A stretch of DNA of 50,648 nt from Candidatus Helarchaeota archaeon. Lineage in GTDB: Archaea > Asgardarchaeota > Lokiarchaeia > Helarchaeales > RDOG01. Every line of letters starts with the position of its first letter. Within the stretch, counting starts at the first letter, position 1. Positions 9,365 through 17,252 of the stretch are shown piece after piece. Location of the stretch: positions 1 to 50,648 of the forward strand of contig JALGVI010000007.1 in assembly GCA_029838215.1 (NCBI GenBank), written 5' to 3'. Both the position numbers and the translations under genes were made by a program. A model generated the notes under the pieces. It was not told the origin of the DNA. It made no database searches and was given only the letters and a program-made list of their open reading frames with translations.

Positions 9365-9835
9365 TTACCACTCACTATCAATATCGTCATAATCATAATC
9401 TGAATATTCTTGGATGTCATCGTAGTCATCGAGTCCATTGTAGAACTCATCATTTTTCTTTGACGATTTGTTTCGTTCAGGGAATCCGGGTTTAAAATCA
9501 TCTAAATACTCGGACTCATCTTCAAACTTCTCCATCTCAGAGTACAACTCCTGTTTCTCCGAGCTTTCTGCGATCTCAAGCAAATCTCCTTCTTCAGGAT
9601 CGTCGAAGGATATGTTGACTTTAGATTTTCTAGAACCTTTGATCTGCTGTAATAGCTCTGCGTCTTTTTCATCCACGATTCCCACGACTTTCCTCTTACG
9701 TTTTCTTTTGCTTTTTGCAGTTTTTCGCACGACAGAAGTTGTCTTAGTGGTTTTCTTCTTAACTTTCTTCTTTTTCTTAGGCTTTTTGCTTGTTTTCTTC
9801 GCCTTTTTCTGCTTGACCTTTTTAGATTTTCCCAT
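9365..9835 (-). CDS. Lys-rich N-terminus / acidic C-terminus protein of unknown function
   Basis: A 156-residue low-complexity protein. Residues 1-50 are dominated by Lys (for example KKAKKTSKKPKKKKKVKKK), giving a strongly basic, probably nucleic-acid-binding or membrane-phosphate-binding arm. Residues 60-156 are acidic and Tyr/Asp-rich, ending in YNGLDDYDDIQEYSDYDYDD. No enzyme motif or membrane helix is seen. It lies 104 bases before the FtsX-like permease on the same strand and may be co-transcribed with it. Opposite-charge ends suggest self-association or a disordered linker. A complementary open frame on the plus strand mirrors its composition and is rejected as a shadow. Confidence 0.6.
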   Translation of the reverse strand: MGKSKKVKQKKAKKTSKKPKKKKKVKKKTTKTTSVVRKTAKSKRKRKRKVVGIVDEKDAELLQQIKGSRKSKVNISFDDPEEGDLLEIAESSEKQELYSEMEKFEDESEYLDDFKPGFPERNKSSKKNDEFYNGLDDYDDIQEYSDYDYDDIDSEW

Positions 9836-9992
9836 GAACTTGACACCAAGAAATATTCAAATCAAATTTGCATTCTAATGCTTCGATTTTCGTTCTGATC
9901 TGTTTTCTTATTTTTCTCCATTATTTGAAGTTGATGTTTTTCTTTTATTATCCGAATTAAATCGAACTTCAGCAATTTATAAAGTTTTTTGG

Positions 9993-10325
9993 TCAAGAGA
10001 AATCCTTTCTCGTCCATCGATTCCCATCTCTAGAAGAATATTTTTCGAAGATTCTATCCAAAAAGGATTCCAAATTGACATCATAATGATTTGCAATGCA
10101 AACTAGGCTAAAAAGAGTGTCGGCTAATTCCAAGCCTAAAATATTTTTTGGTGTTTCGGGATCTGCTATTTTCTTTGGTTTATGACCTTCGAGACTATTG
10201 ATTTCTCGCCCCAATTCTCCAACTTCTTCAACTAATGCCGCAAACATGGAAAGCGGCGGCCAATATCCCACTTCAAATTGTTTTATCCATTTATCAACTC
10301 GTTTCTGAATATCGTTTAAATGCAT
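9993..10325 (-). CDS. MazG-like nucleoside triphosphate pyrophosphohydrolase
   Basis: A 110-residue MazG-family protein that would hydrolyse (d)NTPs to NMP and pyrophosphate as house-cleaning. The metal-binding helices are visible as EEVGELGRE (E-E-x-x-E) and LELADTLFSLVCIANHYDV (E-x-x-D). The chosen start is the ATG at 10325 (MHLNDIQKRVDKW), which has GGAGAAG just upstream. A longer open frame to 10481 runs over the divergent promoter and reads as non-coding (FLFFNDIF...). The next gene upstream is divergent, and the 121 bases between hold both promoters. Confidence 0.85.
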   Translation of the reverse strand: MHLNDIQKRVDKWIKQFEVGYWPPLSMFAALVEEVGELGREINSLEGHKPKKIADPETPKNILGLELADTLFSLVCIANHYDVNLESFLDRIFEKYSSRDGNRWTRKDFS

Positions 10326-10446
10326 GGTATCTTCTCCGAATGACTTGATGTGATATTTATAGGCTTTGTTTACCTTTATTAAAAAAGAGTTTTTATTGAA
10401 AGCAACCGAATTATAATTAAGAAATATAAGAAGTGAATCGTGAAAG

Positions 10447-11826
10447 ATGTCGTTGAAAAAAAGAAAGCAAGTATTGATCAAAGAATTGATTCGTAAGAAT
10501 GTACTTCATGATCGTCGTTTAATTCGAGCCTTCGAAGAAATTCCAATGGAAAAATTCATTCCTGACCATCTTTTGGACTGGGATCGGATTTATCTCGACA
10601 TGCCACAACTATTTTACTTTAGAGATCCATTAAACCGCCGGACGATTAGTGCTCCTCACATGATATCGATCATGGTTGAAAGCCTGAACCTACAACCCGG
10701 CAATAATCTTCTCATACTGGGGTCAAAAAGCGGTTATATAAGTGCGATTTGCAGTCGACTCTGTCCTGAAGGGGAGATTTTCATCTTAGAAGCGATAAAA
10801 TCCATCAAGGAATCCACGGAGGCACTACTTCAAAAAATGGGATTGGATAAAAACATCACGATTATAGGTCCCATAAATCCTCTATTTGGCTTAAAGGAAC
10901 AAGCACCATGGCAGAAGATTTTAGTTACCGGACAAGTTGAAAAAGGTGATTTAGAATTCATTCTTTATCAATTGGATGAAAATGGCGGCGTTTTGTTTGC
11001 TCCCATTGGGAACATGTTCCAGCAAAAATTCACTCAAATAATTCGTGATGGAGACGAATTTTATTTTAATGAGATTGGTGATGTTGTCTTCGGTCCTTTA
11101 GATGTGGAACCGTCTTTTGATGATTCTGTTGATAATCTTGAAATGCCCGCTACAGAACCTCCAAGGTTCCAACCCATTGCGTTAAAAATTGATTTAGGAA
11201 TGGCAGAAGAGAAAATGCAGGAAATCATTCAGCGTTACTTTTATCAACAAAAGCAAAAGGTCGATGTCAGTGATGATGAGATTATTGAAACTGCAATGGA
11301 GCTTGCCGAAAAGCATGACGGGACGATCCACCTAATAACAATAGCTGATTACTTAAACGTAGATGAAAAACAGGTTGAAAAAGTCCTAAAGCAATCGAAG
11401 ATCGGTTCTATCCAAACGTTCACTTCCAGTTTAATAACTGATAAAATTTTCGTCTTGAACAAAGAAGATTATAAGAAAAAATTCCAATTACTATTAGACA
11501 CGTTAAAACCCGTCTTGGAAATTGTCTTGAACATGAAAAACGTCCATGATTCTGATAAACTCCTGAAATTCTTGAGTGAAATCGATGAAAAATTACAAAA
11601 CCTTAGGGAAATGACGATCGATGTCAAGATGAAAAAAATCAATCACTTGATAACTGAAATTAGAAGTAAGTGCTTGACAACAAAAAAATTGGAAGACCGG
11701 GTGGCATCAGATCCAAAAATTCTCAATGCCATCGATAAAGTGACCCTTCAATTGTTAGAAAAGATCGAATTATTACACGACACGCTTCTAGAACGGATTA
11801 ACAGTTTAGAAATTTTCCTATCTTAA
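10447..11826 (+). CDS. PIMT-like methyltransferase fused to a helical C-terminal domain
   Basis: The N-terminal 215 residues resemble protein-L-isoaspartate O-methyltransferase: ISAPHMISIMVESL matches the family's substrate/AdoMet loop, and LLILGSKSGYISAICSRL is motif I, where the usual E-I-G-T-G is L-G-S-K. The degraded AdoMet loop means catalysis is uncertain. Residues about 235-459, absent from ordinary 210-230-residue PIMTs, contain a helix-turn-helix-like segment (TIADYLNVDEKQVEKVLKQS, about 300-318) and long helices to the end. The role is thus repair of damaged proteins, modification of another target, or a non-catalytic binding protein. The stop overlaps the tail of the convergent receptor gene by 4 bases. 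Confidence 0.75.
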   Translation: MSLKKRKQVLIKELIRKNVLHDRRLIRAFEEIPMEKFIPDHLLDWDRIYLDMPQLFYFRDPLNRRTISAPHMISIMVESLNLQPGNNLLILGSKSGYISAICSRLCPEGEIFILEAIKSIKESTEALLQKMGLDKNITIIGPINPLFGLKEQAPWQKILVTGQVEKGDLEFILYQLDENGGVLFAPIGNMFQQKFTQIIRDGDEFYFNEIGDVVFGPLDVEPSFDDSVDNLEMPATEPPRFQPIALKIDLGMAEEKMQEIIQRYFYQQKQKVDVSDDEIIETAMELAEKHDGTIHLITIADYLNVDEKQVEKVLKQSKIGSIQTFTSSLITDKIFVLNKEDYKKKFQLLLDTLKPVLEIVLNMKNVHDSDKLLKFLSEIDEKLQNLREMTIDVKMKKINHLITEIRSKCLTTKKLEDRVASDPKILNAIDKVTLQLLEKIELLHDTLLERINSLEIFLS

Positions 11827-14800
11827 TTTTTTTCTTTCATTTTTGTTTTAGTTTCATTTATTTTTTCTTTTATTTGTTGATATAGTTTTAAGGCTTCTTT
11901 TCCTTTTGATTGGAGATGATTTTTCTTGTCAATGAGACCGAAAGTATATAATGTCTTGAGGATCGAGCTCGTTTCTTTCTCTGAAATCTTTACTTCCTTT
12001 GAGATTTCCTTTATCGTGAAATATCCCCTGCCAATCGCTTCGAGCACTCTTGCCCCATGTAATCCATGAATCTCTTGAAGGTTATCAAGAGACCAGCGAG
12101 CGGTAATTTGAAGAGCCTTTGGAATTGTTTCTGCCAATGGGAAGTACTGAGATAGAATTTTTCCTGCGAGTTTGAACCGTTCTATGTCTCCATTCCAATC
12201 TTTTAAATCCTCGGTATAGCATAATTCAAACTCATTTACGTATCCATTCAATTGGTTGCGTATCACGTGCAAGTCTTCGTCAGCCATGATTGCTGCCGTA
12301 ACGTGATTTCCATGTGAAAAAATAATCTTGCTATCAAAATGGCTGATGCTTTTTAATGGCTTGTCGCTTTTTGTGATTTCACTAACGATTGAGCTTATAC
12401 CAAGCAAGGCACTCGTAACAAGAGACGAATCCACTTCTCTCTCACCACCAACACGCCGATCGAAAATCGCGGCACCTGTCTTCTTGTAAAACAAGTAAAT
12501 ATGCTTTATTTTCCGTTCCCAATGTCGTTCCCTTACTTTCTTGCGAATGCGATATGCGAAAAGTAGTCCAAGTAGAGTCACGCCAATTCCAACGAGCAAG
12601 AAAATGACCAAGAAAAGCGGACTTAACGGCGGCGTGTTGACAACGAGTGTTACCGTTTCCTGTGCTAGCAGATCCCCGTTTTGATTCCGCACGTAGACAT
12701 TTACTTCATATTGACCTGGAAGCATGCCAAACGTATTAATCGGTAAGATGAAATGACCATTGACGTATTGTAACGAACCGGAGCCATGAATCCATTCATA
12801 AGTCGCCAAATTATCTACACCTAACGACGTGCCGTGGTATCTATCGAAGAAATCAAACGTGAACTCCACCGTTTCACCGACAATGCCGACCTGAACATTA
12901 CCATCCGATATTGATGTATCAATGAAATCTGTCCACGGTAAAGTGCGGAGAATCACCTGCAAGCTACTATCCAAATAATGCTCTTTACTTGCCGTAATCA
13001 AAACATTATATGATTTCGTTTGACTGCTTGCTGTAAAATTAATGCGATACATGCCATTACTGATGTCAACATAATTAACTTGAGAATATCCTAAGAATGA
13101 AATTGTTGCATTGCTTAGCAGTTGATCAAATTCCGTATCGTTGAAAACGATGTAAAGATCCGCATCATTCTCGCCATAAGGGATTTCAATGATCGTGGTG
13201 TTTTGAGAACAAGCTTTCAATTCAGTAAAGGTATCACGTAGGGGAACCGGAACCAAGATTTGTTGGGTATCGAAGCGAAATCTGGAAGCGGTTATATTTA
13301 GTAAATCCGTGCTGGAAAGCCCGGTCGTGTTAACTATCAATTTATATTTATTGTTGTTTGATTCATTAAATGTCACGGCACCTATGATGGAAGCATTCAC
13401 ATCAATCGTTGCATCAGGAATTGGATCTCCAACTAATGTTTCATAATTTAATAAAATCGTTGCATTTCCACCATATGGGACGGAATTGATGGGATCGTGA
13501 GTTAGAATGGTCTCAAAGCGAAATATGATTATTAAATTTAAGGAACAATTCGAATAATATTGACTGGTAGAATTGATTTCTAACGTGTAGTTTTTGTCAT
13601 TCTGAAAGGTAAGTTCTGTTGTATCCAGAACTATGTCATATTCTCCAGTACCCTGGTCTGTAAGATTTAGAATACCCGTGCTCCAATTTAACTGAACATT
13701 TAAACCTGAAATGAGCTGATTTGTATTCGTATCATTTGCTCGCACGCGAATCAACAGCAAATCGCCATATTTCATTTCCGTGGTATCATCGATACGGGCA
13801 TCGAATGGCTCACGTAGGGAAATGCTGGATTGATGAACGATATTCATGACGGTAGAATTTTGACCTGATTCCGTTCCATTCGTCCACTGAACCATCACCT
13901 GATATGAACCACCAGTCGTATTTGTGCTTCCGATCGTGATATTTGGAAAAATTACCCATCCATTACTAGAACCTATTGATTGTCCGCTCCACCAAGTGGT
14001 ACCATTTGGTGCTTGAATCGTTAGATTTGCCATACTTCCCGCGAGATCAGTTTTCGTCTGAGTCTTCGTCCCTATTCTGGCGATCACTCTTGATTTATTG
14101 GTAACAAAGAATTCCGTGCTATTTGACCACGTGCTTCCCGTAAAAACTTGGGTTTGGATTTCTTGAACATAATTGTTGGAATCTGCCCTGATGATCCAAT
14201 ATCCATCAGGATATTCTGTCATGTTCGTTGTTGGGATGGAAGCATATCCGTCAAAATGCCCTCCTTGTATGTCACTAATACGATTGATTAAAGGATATAT
14301 TGGTTCAGCAACATACGTGAGGTTCCAATCTCTTGGCGTGGAAAAATTGAACGTGTGATTTCCAAAATGGCTCGGCACGCCAACATAATAATAAAATTCC
14401 CAACACGTCGAATTATCCTGAACCTCATAGTTCATTCCTATTTTTGAAGGGTCCATTGCATGAAGGCTTGAACCAGTCGTGTTCGCAAATAGATTCATGT
14501 CTACTTTAAAAGTCAGGTCAATTGGGAGAACAGGATCTGTTGATGAAATGGTTGGCGTGAAGCTGAAGTTTCCTTCGACTCTTTGATTAATTGAGTCATA
14601 TTCTATTGATCCAAGCTGAGTAACAGAACCTGAATTTTCCCCTATATCATCAACTAGAATGTCATTCATGGTTAGAGAAACATTAGATGGTTTTACCTTG
14701 CTTTTAAGATAGAGCTGAAAATTGTCGATCCAGATTTCTGGATTTGGTTCTGAACCATAGCTGATATCTGCAGAATGAGTCAATCCAATTTTGAGATTTA

Positions 14801-16274
14801 AATTCACGTGCGTTCCGTTATTTGGAAGATTGGCTGTTGAAATGGGAACAATTCCCGTATTATACCACGTATCTTTCTGTTCAATCTCGTGAAAACTTAT
14901 TAGATGGACTTTCTTCCATGCATCTTCAAGTCCGATATCTTCAAAACTTGACGTGATAAAATCGCCATAAACATCTCTCGTGTCATCAATGAAAAGAACG
15001 GATTGATATGACGAGTTCAGCCAATTTAGAGTTCTATTAATGAGATCCGTGCGCTCCTGATCCGCCAAGACATCACTAATGTCAAATCCGAAGAACATTG
15101 TTGCATTTTCATGGGTACTTGAAGACCAATTTATGGTAGAACGTTGTCGACTCGATTGAACCACGTCATATTTGAGAGGCACGTCTGCATCGGGGCTGGG
15201 ATCGTCAAAGTAACACGGCGATGCTAATGAGTATAAAGCATAATCATTAATTCCATCAAAAATTCCACCGGCAATACCATCAAGGTTTTGACCACTTGAC
15301 AATTGTCCGCTATGGTTTGCATGAAGGTACCTATAAAGCCAAGTACTCTCGGGAGGATTTTGGAACTCATAGGAAATTCCCTGTCCCGTCAAAAGCAATT
15401 TACCCTTGTCATTCAGGTAATTTGTTATGAGCATTCTGTCACTTGAGGTGAGTGTGTTTGTAGTTGTCCAACCTGTTGCCCAAACGACAATATCATATTT
15501 TTGCAGGTATGAAAGGTCGGGAACACCTCTATCCGTGTAATTATAGTAAAAATAGATTTTATTACTCGGACTTTGAAGGTCCGTTTGATCTACGGCGACA
15601 CTAATCTTGAATGCGCCTGCCCCTTCCAAGGACCAACTTGAATTAACCTTGTAATCAAATTGCAATCCCGCCCAATTTACTGATCCCCTCTCGATGGAAA
15701 TGTTTTGCTCGAATGAAGCATCTGTCGTCGTATAATAAACAGATCGCGAATTTCCCTGATCCCAATTGTTTAGTTTGATGTGGATACCTCTTGAATTATT
15801 CACGCCTTCCCCATCCTCAATGGCATAATTCCATCCCGGATGAGATATAGAGGAAAAGTCTGAAGCGTGAGCCGTCCAATTCCCCGTGGACTCGAAATCA
15901 ACATCCTTTATCCAACAGCGATTTTCATATATGTCATTCAAGTACATTTCGATCCTGTTTCCATCCCAGGTTGAAGGTAAAGAAACGTAAGCCGACATGT
16001 TTTGAATTTCGCCGGATGTTTCATTATAGTAAAGCATGATTTCTTGATCTGAATTCGTTCGATTTGCATGTTCATAAATCGTGAGAGGAGGTGCAATATT
16101 GTTGCTTTCTTTTAATAGCAAAGGGAAAGGGTCTGCACCTATCGTGGAAGGATTATACGTTGTCGCTAAAAAGAAGGGAATCATTGGCATGAATGATAAA
16201 AATAATGAAAATAAAATTAAAGAACCCAGAAATAAACTTTTTATTCTAAAATCATCTTTTCGGAAATTTGTCAT
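11823..16274 (-). CDS. Giant surface receptor: Ig-like ectodomain, one membrane helix, longin-like domain and winged helix
   Basis: About 1483 residues. An N-terminal hydrophobic segment (about 13-38) exports a roughly 1175-residue ectodomain rich in N-x-S/T sites. This has a Rossmann-like piece (KYDIVVWATGW ... DKGKLLLTGQG, DUF4350/glutaminase-like) and several Ig-like beta domains. One membrane helix follows (about 1220-1242, FLVIFLLVGIGVTLLGLLFA). The cytoplasmic tail has a longin/roadblock-like domain (about 1255-1382: IYLFYKKTGAAIFDRR ... FSHGNHVTAAIMADE ... FELCYTEDLKDW) and a winged helix (about 1405-1465: YFTIKEISKEVKISEKE). The ATG at 16274, with AGGTG upstream, is preferred over a GTG at 16286. 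It lies directly downstream of the MaoC-like gene. A membrane-bound transcription regulator is the simplest reading (inference). Confidence 0.85.
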   Translation of the reverse strand: MTNFRKDDFRIKSLFLGSLILFSLFLSFMPMIPFFLATTYNPSTIGADPFPLLLKESNNIAPPLTIYEHANRTNSDQEIMLYYNETSGEIQNMSAYVSLPSTWDGNRIEMYLNDIYENRCWIKDVDFESTGNWTAHASDFSSISHPGWNYAIEDGEGVNNSRGIHIKLNNWDQGNSRSVYYTTTDASFEQNISIERGSVNWAGLQFDYKVNSSWSLEGAGAFKISVAVDQTDLQSPSNKIYFYYNYTDRGVPDLSYLQKYDIVVWATGWTTTNTLTSSDRMLITNYLNDKGKLLLTGQGISYEFQNPPESTWLYRYLHANHSGQLSSGQNLDGIAGGIFDGINDYALYSLASPCYFDDPSPDADVPLKYDVVQSSRQRSTINWSSSTHENATMFFGFDISDVLADQERTDLINRTLNWLNSSYQSVLFIDDTRDVYGDFITSSFEDIGLEDAWKKVHLISFHEIEQKDTWYNTGIVPISTANLPNNGTHVNLNLKIGLTHSADISYGSEPNPEIWIDNFQLYLKSKVKPSNVSLTMNDILVDDIGENSGSVTQLGSIEYDSINQRVEGNFSFTPTISSTDPVLPIDLTFKVDMNLFANTTGSSLHAMDPSKIGMNYEVQDNSTCWEFYYYVGVPSHFGNHTFNFSTPRDWNLTYVAEPIYPLINRISDIQGGHFDGYASIPTTNMTEYPDGYWIIRADSNNYVQEIQTQVFTGSTWSNSTEFFVTNKSRVIARIGTKTQTKTDLAGSMANLTIQAPNGTTWWSGQSIGSSNGWVIFPNITIGSTNTTGGSYQVMVQWTNGTESGQNSTVMNIVHQSSISLREPFDARIDDTTEMKYGDLLLIRVRANDTNTNQLISGLNVQLNWSTGILNLTDQGTGEYDIVLDTTELTFQNDKNYTLEINSTSQYYSNCSLNLIIIFRFETILTHDPINSVPYGGNATILLNYETLVGDPIPDATIDVNASIIGAVTFNESNNNKYKLIVNTTGLSSTDLLNITASRFRFDTQQILVPVPLRDTFTELKACSQNTTIIEIPYGENDADLYIVFNDTEFDQLLSNATISFLGYSQVNYVDISNGMYRINFTASSQTKSYNVLITASKEHYLDSSLQVILRTLPWTDFIDTSISDGNVQVGIVGETVEFTFDFFDRYHGTSLGVDNLATYEWIHGSGSLQYVNGHFILPINTFGMLPGQYEVNVYVRNQNGDLLAQETVTLVVNTPPLSPLFLVIFLLVGIGVTLLGLLFAYRIRKKVRERHWERKIKHIYLFYKKTGAAIFDRRVGGEREVDSSLVTSALLGISSIVSEITKSDKPLKSISHFDSKIIFSHGNHVTAAIMADEDLHVIRNQLNGYVNEFELCYTEDLKDWNGDIERFKLAGKILSQYFPLAETIPKALQITARWSLDNLQEIHGLHGARVLEAIGRGYFTIKEISKEVKISEKETSSILKTLYTFGLIDKKNHLQSKGKEALKLYQQIKEKINETKTKMKEKN

Positions 16275-16286
16275 AAATCTCGACAC

Positions 16287-16757
16287 CTATTGTTGTGTAT
16301 TTCGTTTTAATAAATGAAGCATTTCGAATTCCATGACGATTTCTTTTTCTTCAGGAGAAATGACTTTAAATACGGTGAATTTCATGGTAAGAATTCCACG
16401 ATCGGGACGAGTTCGAGATTGTCTTGTTTCTAAAACTTCAACCCCTGCTTGCATCGTGTCATTTATGCGAAGCGGAGCCTTAAATCTCATGTTTTGAATG
16501 CTTAAAAGAGCAATAATCGTTTTTTTATAAATTCCGAGTTGCAAAAACAGACCAACTGCTAGCGGAATTATGAATGGCCCCGGAAAGACTCGAGAACCGT
16601 AGGGCATTTCTTCTCTCGCATATATTTCATCAAAAAACATGGGATCATGAAACCAAACTAAATTGCAAAACGCCGTTAAATCGTTCTCCGTGAGCGTGCG
16701 CCGCTCTGTCATGAATTTTTCTCCTTTTGTAAATTCATTAAAGTATCGCCCTGCCAT
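16287..16757 (-). CDS. MaoC-like hotdog-fold protein lacking the usual catalytic His
   Basis: A 156-residue hotdog protein that starts MAGRYFNEFTKGEKF and continues with TLTENDLTAFCNL, the standard opening of MaoC-like hydratases. The family's active-site stretch (N-P-L/I-H-x-D) reads DPMFFDE here, so the conserved Asn and His are replaced by Asp and Phe. It then continues with the usual R-V-F-P-G-P-F turn. It may bind acyl thioesters without hydrating them, or use other residues. It lies just before the receptor gene (13 bases to the preferred start), so the two are probably one transcript. Functional linkage to the receptor is open. Confidence 0.78.
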   Translation of the reverse strand: MAGRYFNEFTKGEKFMTERRTLTENDLTAFCNLVWFHDPMFFDEIYAREEMPYGSRVFPGPFIIPLAVGLFLQLGIYKKTIIALLSIQNMRFKAPLRINDTMQAGVEVLETRQSRTRPDRGILTMKFTVFKVISPEEKEIVMEFEMLHLLKRNTQQ

Positions 16758-16856
16758 TAGAAATACATCTCATTTCGCCAGTATTACTTACAACGTTAGC
16801 TACAAAAATAAACTATTGCTTTTTAAATTTAGTAACGAAAATCTAAATCTATTGTG

Positions 16857-17252
16857 ATGGAAATGTATCAACGAGTTTATTACTTAAGTGCGACATATTT
16901 GGAAATCGAAGAGCTTTTAAAAGCTTACTTGAGGGAGAACGAATGGACTTATACCATTGAATTCCAGACTTTCAAGGCTTTTCGTGATAATTTGAAGATT
17001 TCCATCAAAATCGAAGAACAAATAAACATGACGACCGTCCAAATTTCCGGCGGAAGTTCCGACTACACTATTGAACAAGAGCAAGAGATTATTGAAATTA
17101 TTGCTGATATTGGAGATTATTTAGAAGGATTCTTCATCTCGGATACCAGTTCACCGCAAACTCAAGCGGTGAAAAATGGCTGTCCGATATGCGGAAAGGC
17201 ACTTCGTCGGGGAGTTATTTATTGTCCTAATTGTGGGGCTTTAGTCAAGTAG
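16857..17252 (+). CDS. Small protein with C-terminal zinc ribbon
   Basis: A roughly 131-residue protein of unknown role. Residues 1-95 form a mixed alpha/beta domain (MYQRVYYLSATYLEIEELLKAY; later ISGGSSDYTIEQEQEI) without a family signature that I recognise. The C-terminus is a classic zinc ribbon, CPICGKALRRGVIYCPNCGALVK, with C-x2-C-x11-C-x2-C. A GTG at 16854 immediately precedes the ATG at 16857, and either could start it. Its last 12 bases overlap the tail of the convergent 1493-residue gene. It is divergent from the MaoC-like gene. Confidence 0.7.
   Translation: MEMYQRVYYLSATYLEIEELLKAYLRENEWTYTIEFQTFKAFRDNLKISIKIEEQINMTTVQISGGSSDYTIEQEQEIIEIIADIGDYLEGFFISDTSSPQTQAVKNGCPICGKALRRGVIYCPNCGALVK

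Noticed and set aside
9468..9878. Plus-strand frame rich in Phe/Ser opposite the Lys-rich protein
   Set aside because: Its composition is the complement of the Lys/Asp codons on the other strand. No ribosome site and no family.
10326..10481. Upstream extension of the MazG-like gene
   Set aside because: The added residues are Phe/Asn-rich read-through of a divergent promoter. The ATG at 10325 has GGAGAAG.
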